Origin: Choristoneura fumiferana
Taxonomy: Eukaryota > Arthropoda > Insecta > Lepidoptera > Tortricidae
DNA length: 64,000 bases
NCBI RefSeq assembly: GCF_025370935.1
Contig: NC_133494.1
Span: forward strand, 9,275,085 to 9,339,084
Reading direction: 5' to 3'
Part shown: one piece after another, positions 9,766-20,419 of the stretch
Layout of the letters: each line of letters begins with the position of its first letter
Position numbering within the stretch: position 1 is the stretch's first letter
Notes under the pieces: model-generated
The model's input: only the letters and a program-made list of their open reading frames with translations
Database searches by the model: none
What the model was told of the DNA's origin: nothing
Translations under genes and position numbers: made by a program

Positions 9766-10600
9766 GGACATTATAATCATCATTATAAGAATCGGGATAT
9801 TGATAATTCAAATTCAATCTGGATAGTTGACTCAGGAGCATATCACCATATTACGTCAAGCGCCAATTGGTTTAGAAGCTACACACCTTTCGATAACCCA
9901 AGAGCTTTACGACTGGGAGATAATCGAAATATGTATGCATATGGCCAAGGAATTATTGGTGTCGAAATGTCGGTACAAGGTAAATGGAAACGTGCTCATC
10001 TGAATAATGTTTGGTATGTACCTCAAGCAGGACAAAATATATTCTCAGCTGGTTTTGTCAGATTTGGCATGAGAGACTCTGTCACCAAAACAAAAGAAAT
10101 GTTAAGGAATTTTCGTCAGCTGTTGCAAAATTCCTTCGTACCATATAGCGATGCCGACTACGCCGGAGATAAAGACACAAGAAGGTCGACTTCTGGTTAC
10201 GTATGTCTGGCCGCAGGGGGAGCGGTGTCCTGGTCTTCAAAGACGCAGAGATATGTGACTCTTTCAACCACTGTGGCGGAGTTTGTGGCGGCCAGCCTTG
10301 CAGCCCAGACGGTTATATGGCTCAATCGATTTTACAAGGAAGTTCGAGGAATCGAGGTCATACCTACCGTTTATGTGGACAACCAAAGTGCTAACAAGCT
10401 TGTCAAGAACCCAGTGTTTCATTTTAAGACAAAGCACATAGATACGCGCTAAGTATAAGTTTTTGCAAAAGCTTAATCAATAGAAAAAGGTCAATGTCCT
10501 CTACGTACCTTCCAGAGAACAAGTAGCAGATACGTTTACGAAAGCCCTACCAAAGGAAAGCTTTCTCAGGGCACGAGCCTTACAGCAGGGGGAGTGTTGA
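9766..10600 (+). pseudogene. Ty1/copia pol remnant: protease joined to RNase H (internal deletion)
   Basis: One open frame from 9766 to 10452 first encodes a copia aspartic protease region: SNSIWIVDSGAYHHITSS with the DSG active site, then LNNVWYVPQAGQNIFSAG. After only about 30 residues it continues into copia RNase H: YSDADYAGDKDTRRSTSGYV, then LSTTVAEFVAAS and YVDNQSANKLVKNP. Integrase and reverse transcriptase, which normally lie between these domains, are absent, so at least 2 kb has been deleted in frame. After a stop (TAA) and a frameshift the true C-terminus reappears (VPSREQVADTFTKALPK) and ends in TGA inside the LTR. A purine-rich 'cagcagggggag' immediately precedes the LTR and is the expected polypurine tract. 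Cannot move on its own. Confidence 0.85.
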
Positions 10601-10690
10601 AACCTCATTGTACTGGCCATCAGATATTGTGTTTTGCTTGACATTGATTTAATTTGTTGATAGACTTCAATACGCATTTGGTTCATAAAT
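10595..10690 (+). mobile_element. Copia 3' LTR (5' part)
   Basis: The LTR starts with TGTTGAAACCTCATTGTACT directly after the polypurine tract of the copia remnant. A matching sequence at 43412-43505 identifies it as an LTR. The right end is not defined: similarity fades after about 10690 and the piggyBac-like element starts at 10774. Confidence 0.75.
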
Positions 10691-10976
10691 ATGGATATTT
10701 TTACAAACAGGCTGAATATATCTTTTTAGAAATTTATGCTAGTCACAAAAGAATACAAAAAAGAAACAGATAATTAACACGTTCGCGCGTACGCCCAAAA
10801 TTTTCGGTCAATGCGATATCGCACAACTTTTTCCATACAATGAGACGTCACGTCATTACAAGTTGAGCTTTGACTGTATACAGAAATAGTTAGCGTTACG
10901 GCGCATGCGGGATTAATCGTCACCGTTTATAGACGTTCTACCGTACAACTGATATTGTAATTATACATATTCTTAA

Positions 10977-11200
10977 CAACGTCATATCACGACAATATTA
11001 TCGAATCGTCAAATGACGTTGTGTCACATAGTGACGTAACATAATACTACAATAACGTAGCAACGTCATATTACGGCAACATGATCGAAACGTCAATTGA
11101 CGTAGTGTCACAATGCGATGTAACGTTATACTAAAAGAATAAAGCAACGTCATATTACGGCAACAAGATCGAACCGTTAAATGACAAAATCATTACGGCA
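10977..11200. repeat. 84-bp tandem repeat, 2.7 copies
   Basis: Units start at 10977, 11061 and 11145, each with 'caacgtcatat.ac'. The period is exactly 84 bp and the third unit is partial. Each of the first two units contains a gtca..tgacgt-type imperfect dyad (TCAAATGACGT, TCAATTGACGT) and 'gtgtcaca'. The repeats lie about 200 bp inside the left piggyBac-like terminus; 'tgtgtcacaa' also occurs inside the right terminus (around 21412). They could be subterminal transposase-binding repeats. Confidence 0.75.
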
Positions 11201-11229
11201 GCCATATCATACTGGCAAATGGCTTTTTC

Positions 11230-12975
11230 TTGTTTTAAATGGATAAAAAACTGCAAGCACGTAATAAATGCTTCTATGCATGTCTTCGAGGAAGTTCAAT
11301 CATCTCGAGAAACATTACATGACCCTATATATTGATGACGGGTAGTTTGGATCAGATGCAGACTACAGCCCAGGAAGAGACGAAGGTTCCAGCGCAAGCA
11401 GCGTTAGTAACGTCTCCGTAGGTGCACCAATCACAGCAATGCCTTCCAGCAAGTCGGCCACAAACTATATACCAAAGCAGCAAAGTCTCTGACTCGGCTA
11501 GTGTTATAGATAAATCTGTATATGCATCTTCCAGTTCGGACAGTATTTTTGACAGTATCAAAATAGACAATAGCCCAAGAAGCCAACGCCTAGACATGAC
11601 GCACTCGGGAAGTGTGATGATGATACACTAACTATATCGGTATCATCTGAGATTTTAGATAGTCTTATATAGGAATTGACTTTACCTCAGAGATTATCTC
11701 ACTACCACAAGACCCGCTTGAACTGCAACCAGACATAAGTAGATTTGGAAAAAGCTCTTACACAATAACTTTGCTCCCTGAACAGGAATCAAAGTGAAAA
11801 TACCCTAACAGCGTAATTTTTACTCCTTGAACAAGAACCAAGCTCGGAAATTATTGATGATAGTGAGGTTTCACATCCAACACCGCCATATCCTGGAAAT
11901 AAAGAGGGTAAGTAACTAACTCTCTAATTTTTATCATCGGGAGATCATCCTAGACATCTTCTTTTACTAGATACTGCAGCATCATGCTCTCAGCAACCGG
12001 TAATGAATGGTAACGAACTGATACTACGAGATGTATGTCGTAGTTGTAGCTTAGCCAATTTATCTTGTATTTAATTAATGAAATATAAAGAGAAATTGAG
12101 CTCGGTCCTTCCCCGGTGCCTGTGCTTGTGGAGATCCTTGATCTGTTTCCATCATTTCATGGTACGGCGTTGATACTGGAGAACTGTCGTTACCGGTTGC
12201 TAAGAGCATGATGCTGCAGTATCTAGTAAAAGAAGATGGCTAGGATGATCTCCCGATAATAAAAATAGAGAGCTGGTTATATTCTTTATTTCCAGAAGAT
12301 GGTGTTGGTGGTGGTGTGGTGGTGTTTGATGTGAAACTTCACTACCAATCAATAATTTCAGAACTTGGTTCCTATTCAGGGAGTAAAAATGAAGCTGTCA
12401 GGGTATTTTTAGAGTTTGATTCCTGTTTAGGTAGCAAAGTTATTCTGTAAGAGTTTTTTCTAAATCTATGTCTGGTTGCAGTTCAGCCGGGTCTTGTGGT
12501 AGTGAGATAGACTCCAAAGTAAAGTCATTTCCTAAGACTCTATTTGATACCGATATGTTAGGTCATCCTCATACTTACCGAGTACTTCATGCCTTGGTTT
12601 CTTGGGTTGTTGTTTATTTTGATATTTAGTTAGCCAAGTTTAGGTAGCCAAAACTGTCAAAAATACTGTCTGAACTGGAGGATGCGTATACAGTCTCATC
12701 TATAACATTCTAGCCGAGTCAGAGTCTTTGCTGCTTGGGTAGTTTGTGGTTGACTTGCTGGAAAGACGTTGCTCTTATTGGTGCACCTACAGAAATATTA
12801 CCAATGCTGCTCGCGCTGGAACCTTCGTCTCCTCCTGGTTTGTAGTCTGCATCTAAGCTAAAACTACCCGTCATCACTATAAGGGTCAGGTGGTGTTTCT
12901 CGAGATGATTGAACTTCCTCGAAGACTTGCACAGAAGCATTTTTATATGCTCGTAGTTTTTTATTAATCTAAAAG
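11230..12975. repeat. Large inverted duplication (arms ~770 bp, spacer ~180 bp)
   Basis: The left arm is about 11230-12010 and the right arm about 12190-12975, inverted. Landmarks in outside-to-inside order are: 'cttcgaggaagttcaatcat' at 11284 against its complement near 12903-12922; 'gagacgaaggttccagcgc' near 11377 against 'accttcgtctcc' near 12822; and 'actagatactgcagcatcat' near 11967 against 'atgatgctgcagtatctagt' at 12209. The arms differ by many substitutions and small indels, so the duplication is old. The right arm, read on the minus strand, has an open frame (12719-12991) rich in Ser/Asp/Gly (SLDADYKPGGDEGSSASS). This could be the acidic N-terminal part of a piggyBac-type transposase, but that is a guess. 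Confidence 0.85.
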
Positions 12976-13166
12976 AAAAAAAAGCTCTCAAATCAATTGA
13001 GGATAATAATATCTAGCAGTATTATTCATAATACTATCACAGCAAGAACTACACACATATACTTTACGAAATTACTCGTTTAGATGTGAGAAATAAGTCG
13101 GTAATTGAGTTAGAACCATAGCATCAAAATTCCCTAAAACTCACTAAACACAATAAAAAACCCATC

Positions 13167-13742
13167 TGTTTACGCAAAACGTAACATCGTAGGTCGGGTC
13201 GTGTAGAAGTCACTTTACGGGAATGTGTGATGGACCCTTAAATCATTTTTATTGTTTTTGACAGCCTATGTATGTCAATGGACCGGTCACTCATTCGACC
13301 GGGGAGTCATTCAAAAGCACTGAGAGACGGTGGACGTCTATAGCGATCTCGGGGTCAGAGCGGAGCTCTCAGTGTCAAATCGTGTCATTAAGTAATCTAA
13401 GATCATCTGAATTATATTTATAGATATAAACAGTTGTACGGTATCAGTAACGCGAAATATAGTGGTGAACGTAATCGCAGTTTGATTTCATCGTCATAAC
13501 TCAACCCTTCACACGACACCGGCGGCAGCTAGCTACAGGAGGCGGCAGCTGTCCAGACCGATCCCAGGGGCTTGGGAGAGGGTCTGACTTCACATCGGCA
13601 TCATCAGCGACGACCAAGGCGCGGCCTGCACATCGAACCCGCGAGGCCAGCGGTTTGGTCTAAGTATAAGCGACGCAGGGTGCGCACGCACATCTAATCA
13701 AAATCAACCCACCGGCAGTTCTCAGGGCGAGAATTGCCAACA
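13167..13742 (+). repeat. BEL/Pao 5' LTR
   Basis: Begins TGTTTACGCAAAACG and ends GAATTGCCAACA (TG...CA ends). A TATA-like 'tatttatagatataaac' lies near 13415-13432, where a U3 promoter could sit. It is directly followed by 'tttttggtggaacccatg', whose TGG-initial part is the likely tRNA primer-binding site (tRNA species not identified). Confidence 0.9.
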
Positions 13743-14594
13743 TTTTTGGTGGAACCCATGAGAGGGAGCAGAACGTTAGAAGAACGTTAGAGAATCAGCA
13801 CGATAACGTACGTCGCAGGGCGCGTGTACTTCATTATCATCTCGGCACGGCGGGCGCCGCGCGCGCATACTTCACATCATATTATCATAATATTAATTAA
13901 TAATATTAAGACTTTAAATTCAGTGCGCGTTAAGTCATTTTCGCAGTGAGTGAAAGTGCGGTCTTAATAGTGCAATAGGTATTGACACTCGAAATATTCA
14001 TCATTGGAAGAAATTTCGCCGCCATCTTGTTGCGAGTAGCAAACAAGCAAGCAAGTCATCACACAAATCATCGGAGAACGGACGGAACTCGGCAAGTCAA
14101 TCACATTCTCATTCATTCATTCAAAGACTTTAAGTGTTTTTTATAAATTGTCATTCACTTCATTCCGATCAATTCGGACGACTTGCGAGTTGCATTATCT
14201 ATGGTCAGATGAGCGCATAACTGACTCATTCATTCGTTCATTTGTGTCAAATGTCATTTATTTATCAACATAATCAACAATCGTTATCTGAAATCAATAA
14301 TCTTATCATTATCACGTTATCAGTTAATCATTACGGCATAAGTAAACAAATGCTGTTTTAGTGAGGTTTAAGTTTAAATACAGTTGTGTTTAATTTGATC
14401 AAACAGTGAGATTTATTGTTGATATTGTGCGTCGATTGTTGTTAAAGGTAACTTTTAGGTAGGTAGTTTAATACAAGTGTAGCTCACAGGGTGTGACTAT
14501 TGTTATTCAGTTTAAGCATTTATCGTTCGTCATTGAATTAAGAGGTTATTTACTTGATTTAAACACATCAAGTAGTTCATTCATTTAAGTCAAT
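13743..14594 (+). promoter_or_regulatory. BEL/Pao 5' untranslated leader with primer-binding site
   Basis: About 850 bp between the LTR and the gag ATG. The first bases hold the presumed primer-binding site (TGGTGGAACCCATGAGAG at 13747). The rest is AT-rich with many 'attcattcattc'-like runs (14110-14250). It presumably contains the packaging signal, but none can be recognised by eye. Confidence 0.6.
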
Positions 14595-16160
14595 ATGCCT
14601 CCTAAAATTCATGCCAAGATTCAATTTATGTCGAAATATCGCATGCTGACAGATTTTGCTAGTACAATTAGCGAAGCCCAAGGTACCTCAGCGGTGGCAG
14701 TAGCTAAACGTAATTTCGGTTCATATTATAATCAGTTCGTACTAGCATATGAAGCGTTGCTTGGTCTTTCATCGGAGGAGATTCCTGAGGGAGAAATGGA
14801 ACAAATTCACGCACAGTTTAGTGAAATCAATAAGTTACTTGTCAAGTTGGAGCAGGCATCGGAGCGCGGGGGGTCCGCAGACGAGCCTAGGATACGTCAT
14901 CATAGCCAGGTAATGGCAAAGTTGCCTTCCATTGAACTGCCTAAGTTTAGCGGCAGGCCAATGGAGTGGATGTCATTCTTTGATCTCTTTCAATCCTTGG
15001 TCCATTCACGGGACATTTCAGATTCGGAGAAGCATTTTTATTTGCGAGCATCGCTGTCAGGTGAAGCGCTGTCGCTAATACGTCAGCTACCGATGGATGG
15101 TCAAAATTATTCAGTGGCACTGAAATTGCTCACAGATAGGTATCAGAACCACAGGGTGCTGGTAGATACATACTTGTCACAGATCACCAACCTACCGGTC
15201 ATTAACAATGTTGAGAGGTTAAGGTCAGATTTCTATGATCCTCTCCGAGAATCTATTCAGGCACTGGAAAAGCTCAAACAACCAATTAACGAATGGTCAT
15301 ATTTAATTGTGTTTTTAATCATACAGAAGCTGCCAACATTGATCAGGTCAGCATTCGAACAGCGGTATGGGACGTGTCATCAAGTTCTACCCAGTGTTCA
15401 TCAACTGCTCGAGGTACTCGACGAGCAATGCAGGGTGCAGCTCGCCGTGTCACCAGCACCAGAAGCGGCTTCAGGGAGAAGCTACCACCGGCCACCACCA
15501 CGACGAGGACGGCAGGGTGCGTCCACCTCGGAGGCACGTGGCAGGCCAGCACGCGGAGTGCGTCAAGTTCATCAGGTGAATTCTATTTCATCATGTTCAT
15601 TTTGTAGCGGTGACCACTCATTATATAGATGCGCAGTGTTCCTAAGTATGTCACCAGTAGCACGCAAGGCGTGGGCGAAACGTAGTGGTCACTGTTTTAA
15701 GTGCTTGAGGTTGCACTATGCTAGGGACTGCAGTCAACGGAATTGGTGTCTGCACTGCAAGTCTCCTGAGCACAACTCACTCATTTGTAATGCAGGGGCA
15801 GCTCCTAAGGCTAGGGAATCACCTGAAAGGGACCAACCTGTGGTGTCAACATTAGGCCACGGTAGGCAATCGCCCAAGCGTCAGTCACCGGGCAGGCAAC
15901 CCCAGCATCATGCACAAGGCATGGGCCAGGGTGGCTACCCACTTGTGTGTGCACCTCAACCGAGCCAGGGCGGCCACTCAGATGTACCAGTGACTCAACC
16001 ACTGTACCAGGAAGCTCCATCAGCTCAGGCGATGGCAGCTTACCGGCCAAGGCCTCCGGTAGGGGCAAGGGCACAGTGGGCTCAGTCTGAGTATCAGGCA
16101 CTAAGGTATGGGCAGCGGATCAGCCCCATTCCTCCACAATCCCCACCATCTCCTCAATGA
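14595..16160 (+). CDS. gag: BEL/Pao Gag (521 codons)
   Basis: Structural protein expected to form the retrotransposon particle and bind the RNA genome. Residues ~108-200 carry the DUF1759-type block (LPSIELPKFSGRPMEWMSFF, LRASLSGEALSLI, LLTDRY) seen at the N-terminal side of BEL/Pao polyproteins. Three CCHC-like zinc knuckles follow: ~CSFCSGDHSLYRC at 330-346, CFKCLRLHYARDC at ~368-380 and CLHCKSPEHNSLIC at ~386-399. The C-terminus (~400-521) is rich in Gln, Pro and Gly and probably disordered. The chosen ATG is the first in the frame after the leader. The frame ends at a TGA (16158-16160), and the same frame reopens immediately as pol. BEL elements usually encode a single Gag-Pol, so the TGA is either read through or is a recent nonsense mutation. 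Confidence 0.9.
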   Translation: MPPKIHAKIQFMSKYRMLTDFASTISEAQGTSAVAVAKRNFGSYYNQFVLAYEALLGLSSEEIPEGEMEQIHAQFSEINKLLVKLEQASERGGSADEPRIRHHSQVMAKLPSIELPKFSGRPMEWMSFFDLFQSLVHSRDISDSEKHFYLRASLSGEALSLIRQLPMDGQNYSVALKLLTDRYQNHRVLVDTYLSQITNLPVINNVERLRSDFYDPLRESIQALEKLKQPINEWSYLIVFLIIQKLPTLIRSAFEQRYGTCHQVLPSVHQLLEVLDEQCRVQLAVSPAPEAASGRSYHRPPPRRGRQGASTSEARGRPARGVRQVHQVNSISSCSFCSGDHSLYRCAVFLSMSPVARKAWAKRSGHCFKCLRLHYARDCSQRNWCLHCKSPEHNSLICNAGAAPKARESPERDQPVVSTLGHGRQSPKRQSPGRQPQHHAQGMGQGGYPLVCAPQPSQGGHSDVPVTQPLYQEAPSAQAMAAYRPRPPVGARAQWAQSEYQALRYGQRISPIPPQSPPSPQ

Positions 16161-19100
16161 GATGCTACCACTGTTGGTGTGACACAGTCATTACCAGTCA
16201 CCATTTGTCCCACAGCGGTAGTAATGGTGAAATCAGGTGATGGCAATTATTTTAAGGTTAGGGCCTTACTCGACACCGGGGCGAGTGTCTCAGTAATTAA
16301 ACAGTCAATAGTTCAAAGGTTAAAATTACACCAACAGTCTAATGGTAATAATATTTATGGAATTGGTCAGCAACGGGTAAAGGTACCTGGTTCAATAGTC
16401 AAATTAATAATCAAACCTGTAGGTAAACAGGTACCCATCATTAGTACAATAGCTTCAGTCATGTATTCACTAACGGGAAACATTCCATCATATGACACTC
16501 AGCTCAAAGATCAATTACGGTTGTCACATATCATATTAGCTGATGGCAAGTTTGACAAAGCCTCAGATGTGGACATCATTTTAGGTACTGACATATTAAA
16601 TTATGTACTCGATGGTTCAAAGATTTCCACTCACGTTCCAGGAATAGCAGCCTACGGGACATGCTTTGGGCATGTCGTCATGGGTTCATTGACCTCGACT
16701 CACCAGTCAGCGGTGACGTCATCACAGTCAGCGGGTACGTCCGTGGAGGACTACGGCCTGCACGCCACTAGACTCGAGGAGGTGCTCGAGCGGTTTTGGA
16801 AGGTCGAGGAGCCGCCTTCGAAGCCTGCAGTTCATCCAGATCACATGGAATGCGAAAGGTTGTACATTTCCACTACTCAACGTCTGCCTGACGGCAAATA
16901 CATAGTCAGGTTACCGTTACTTTCAACACGCTCATCATTAGGCGAATCAAGGTCGCTTGCAATGAAAAGGTTGCGAGCTTTGGAGAGAAAAATGGCTAAG
17001 GACGCACTTTTCGCCTCCAAGTATAAAGATTTCATGAGAGAGTACGAAACTCTCGGTCATATGTCAAAATCGGATTTTCAATTTAACTCAGAACATTTTG
17101 TCATACCTCATCACGGTATCTTCAAACGAGGCACCGATAAAATCAGAGTTGTATTCGACGGATCAGGGCGATCGTCCACAGGTGTGTCACTCAATCAATG
17201 CCTTCACTCTGGGCAACCTCTTCAAAATGATATCACTAAAATCATTTTAAATTTTCGACGTCATCAAGTGGTATTCACTACTGACATCAAAATGATGTTT
17301 CGTCAAACATTTGTTCACCCAGATGATAGGAAATATCAATTAATCCTCTGGAGGGAGGATCCGTCACACGATGTTCAGGTATATGAATTAAATACTAATA
17401 CCTACGGGCTGAGGTCAAGTCCATTCATAGCTATACGGACGGTGTTGCTACTAGCGGACGATTGGGAGGTGTCGCATCCGAATTCACACGCAGCACACGT
17501 CATGCGACGAGATATCTTCGTTGATGATATCCTCACAGGAGCAGACTCAGTAGCAGAGGCTCAACAGCTCAAGCAAGAGCTCATAGCGCTAACCGGGAGC
17601 GCAGGTTATGAGTTACGTAAATGGTCGTCCAATAGTAGGGAGCTATTGCGTGACTTACCGGAGGAGTATTGCGAGCTGCCACACTCATTTGATACTGAGG
17701 ATAAAAGTTTCATCAAAGTATTAGGTGTTCAATGGGATCCAGTGTCAGATTCAATGGCATATCAAATCAACGTGCCACTTGGTCACCCTCCTACGAAACG
17801 TAGCGTGCTCAGTACAATCGCACGTTTGTACGACCCGTGTGGTTATTGCGCACCAGTCATATTTCGATTCAAAGTATTCTTACAGTCATTATTCTCGGAT
17901 GGGCTCAACTGGGACGAGCCGATAAATCAAAATCAAATCAATCAATGGGACGAACTTACGCAGGATCTCAATCATTTGTCTCATTTACAGATTCCTCGGT
18001 GTGTCTCACTACCGAGCGCCGTTTCATACTCATTGCACGGTTTCGGCGACGCCTCGGAGCTGGGATACGCGGCGAGCGTCTATCTACGGACGGTGGATGC
18101 GTCAGGACATGTCAAGGTCAGCTTAGTCATTGCTAAATCACGCGTCGCGTCACATAAAACCAAGCAGACGATTCCAAAGTTGGAACTCAATGCATCTCAC
18201 CTGGTATGCAAACTGCTTAATCACGTCGCAGATTCGTACGACGACTCTGTTCAGTTAGAGACTATCAATGCTTGGTCAGATAGCAGTATTGTTTTGTCAT
18301 GGCTCAAGGCCAAACCTCACATGTTACAAACATTTGAATGTAACAGGGTACAGGACATTCAACAGTCCAAACGTCACATCACATGGCGTCATGTCAGATC
18401 AGAGCGTAATCCGTCAGATGTCGCTTCACGCGGAATGTCCGCAAGGGAATTAATTCAATTCAAATTGTGGTGGTCACCTGATTGGTTGTTGCGGGAGGAA
18501 TCCCAGTGGCCACAGTTACCAGTCACTATACCTCAAGAGTTACCAGGTTTCAAGAAATTAGTTCATTTAGTCACGCCAGTAGAGTCGTGGGAAGACGCAC
18601 TCTTATCACGTGTCAGTTCATATAGCAAACTAATCAATGTCAGTGCATTCATACTTAGATTTTGTAAAAATATCAAGTTGCCGAGGGAGCAAAGGAATCT
18701 TCAGTCTACACTGTCATTGGACGAGATTCGCGCAGCTACTAAACATTGGATAGGTAAAGTTCAATTAGACGCTTTCAAGGAGGAAATTGTTATGGTCAAA
18801 CAAGGAAAGCTGGTCTGTAAATCATTGCAGAAGCTTAGCGTTTTCGTCGATGACGAAAACATGCTGCGTGTCGGCGGACGACTACGTAAATCAGCTCTAC
18901 CATATGGAGCAAAGCATCCATATCTCATACCTAAGGATCATAAATGGGGTCAGTTACTCATCGAATACTATCACAGGTCATATTGTCATGCAGCGACGAA
19001 CGCGCTCATTGCTATAATCCGGAGGGAATATTGGTTTCCGTCACTCCGGCGTCAAGTTTCAAGGGTTATCAGGAAATGTTTAGTTTGTTTCAGATTCAAT

Positions 19101-20090
19101 TCATCGGTTCAACCGCCATTCATGGCAGATTTACCGGCTGACCGAGTCACGGCAGCACGGCCTTTCTCAGGCGTTGCGACAGACTTCGCAGGCCCATATT
19201 TAGTTAAGAGTAGTTTATTAAGGAATGCTAAATCAGTCAAAGCTTACCTATGTGTGTTTGTCTGTTTAGGAACCAAGGCGGTTCATCTCGAGGTGGTTTC
19301 AGCATTGACGATCGAGGCATTCATCGCGTCGTTCACCAGGTTTGTCAGCCGACGAGGGCTGCCTTCACTCGTCCGATCGGATCGAGGTACTAATTTTGTT
19401 GGCTCTAATTCTTACCTGCGTGATGTCAATCAGTTTCTGGTCAATAATGAGACTGTACTCAAAGGGGAATTTGCACGTCAAAATATTCGCTGGGAATTCA
19501 ACCCAGCAGGAGCTCCTCACATGTCTGGTTTGGTAGAGTCAGCTGTCAAGCATGCCAAGCTTTTACTCAAACGAGAGGCTGGAGACACTATCTTCACGTT
19601 TGAGGAACTATCAACTCTATTTTCAAAAATAGAGTCCATATTGAATTCAAGGCCGTTAGTTCCTATGAGTGAGGATCCGTCAGATCTCGAAGTGCTCACA
19701 CCGGGGCACTTTCTCATTGGTCAACCATTAGTAGCTCTACCGGAACCACATTGGAAGGACACTAAGACGTCGAGGTTATCACGTTTTCAGGTTATTCAAA
19801 AAATGTATCAATCAATCTGGTCAAGGTGGCATATTGAGTATCTCAATAATTTACAAGCGCGTAATAAATGGTATTCTCAAGTCAATAACCTCGAACTGAA
19901 TGATCTGGTTCTCATTAAGGATGAGAACTCACCTCCATTACAATGGAGGCGTGGTAGAGTCATTGAAGTGTATAAGGGAACTGACCAGATTGTCAGGTCA
20001 GTTAAATTAAAAACTCAAGGTGGCGAACTCATACGCCCAGTAGTCAAACTGTGTAAATTGCCTATTGAATATAATGTAGGTCAATCATAA
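16161..20090 (+). CDS. pol: BEL/Pao Pol: protease, reverse transcriptase, RNase H, integrase
   Basis: The frame is open for 1309 codons from directly after the gag TGA to TAA at 20088-20090. A GTG at 16179 is not needed as a start if Pol is made as Gag-Pol. Domains, counted from 16161: retropepsin RALLDTGASVSVI (Asp near residue 38); reverse transcriptase with IRVVFDGSGRSS, TDIKMMFRQ and the catalytic FVDDILTG (Asp 455-456); RNase H with GFGDASELGYAASVY (~625-640), PKLELNAS, WSDSSIVLSWL and RNPSDVASRG. Integrase has an HHCC zinc finger (~936-975, ending CLVCFRF), then the DDE residues in VATDFAGPY, VRSDRGTNF and SGLVESAVK. The C-terminus contains RRGRVIEVYKGTD, as in BEL integrases. All catalytic residues I can see are present and no frameshift was found, so the protein may be functional. 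Confidence 0.95.
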   Translation, partial: DATTVGVTQSLPVTICPTAVVMVKSGDGNYFKVRALLDTGASVSVIKQSIVQRLKLHQQSNGNNIYGIGQQRVKVPGSIVKLIIKPVGKQVPIISTIASVMYSLTGNIPSYDTQLKDQLRLSHIILADGKFDKASDVDIILGTDILNYVLDGSKISTHVPGIAAYGTCFGHVVMGSLTSTHQSAVTSSQSAGTSVEDYGLHATRLEEVLERFWKVEEPPSKPAVHPDHMECERLYISTTQRLPDGKYIVRLPLLSTRSSLGESRSLAMKRLRALERKMAKDALFASKYKDFMREYETLGHMSKSDFQFNSEHFVIPHHGIFKRGTDKIRVVFDGSGRSSTGVSLNQCLHSGQPLQNDITKIILNFRRHQVVFTTDIKMMFRQTFVHPDDRKYQLILWREDPSHDVQVYELNTNTYGLRSSPFIAIRTVLLLADDWEVSHPNSHAAHVMRRDIFVDDILTGADSVAEAQQLKQELIALTGSAGYELRKWSSNSRELLRDLPEEYCELPHSFDTEDKSFIKVLGVQWDPVSDSMAYQINVPLGHPPTKRSVLSTIARLYDPCGYCAPVIFRFKVFLQSLFSDGLNWDEPINQNQINQWDELTQDLNHLSHLQIPRCVSLPSAVSYSLHGFGDASELGYAASVYLRTVDASGHVKVSLVIAKSRVASHKTKQTIPKLELNASHLVCKLLNHVADSYDDSVQLETINAWSDSSIVLSWLKAKPHMLQTFECNRVQDIQQSKRHITWRHVRSERNPSDVASRGMSARELIQFKLWWSPDWLLREESQWPQLPVTIPQELPGFKKLVHLVTPVESWEDALLSRVSSYSKLINVSAFILRFCKNIKLPREQRNLQSTLSLDEIRAATKHWIGKVQLDAFKEEIVMVKQGKLVCKSLQKLSVFVDDENMLRVGGRLRKSALPYGAKHPYLIPKDHKWGQLLIEYYHRSYCHAATNALIAIIRREYWFPSLRRQVSRVIRKCLVCFRFNSSVQPPFMADLPADRVTAARPFSGVATDFAGPYLVKSSLLRNAKSVKAYLCVFVCLGTKAVHLEVVSALTIEAFIASFTRFVSRRGLPSLVRSDRGTNFVGSNSYLRDVNQFLVNNETVLKGEFARQNIRWEFNPAGAPHMSGLVESAVKHAKLLLKREAGDTIFTFEELSTLFSKIESILNSRPLVPMSEDPSDLEVLTPGHFLIGQPLVALPEPHWKDTKTSRLSRFQVIQKMYQSIWSRWHIEYLNNLQARNKWYSQVNNLELNDLVLIKDENSPPLQWRRGRVIEVYKGTDQIVRSVKLKTQGGELIRPVVKLCKLPIEYNVGQS

Positions 20091-20419
20091 TCATATATTT
20101 TTCTATTTATTGGTAGGGCACCAATTGATATTGTTGTCATTTATAATCATCTGTTTATTATTATGTAGACCCTCAGTCTAATGGATATATTGTTCATTTC
20201 ATGTGTATAAATGTATGGATAACTCAACTCTTAGGATAAGTCATAGTCAATTGTATACCTACATTTTCAGGATAGGTAGAGCGTTTATTCATGTGCTACA
20301 CCTAAGTTGTCATAGGTTGTCAGCTGTTTATCAGTAGATCATAAGTCAATATTATTGTAAGTAGAGTCAATAGTGCTTGCAAGTGTTCAGTCCATCTTTC
20401 GCCTGGCCCTGGCAGGAAA

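Noticed and set aside
17725..19717. Several 60-100-codon frames inside BEL pol on both strands
   Set aside because: They are shadows of the pol frame in other reading frames.
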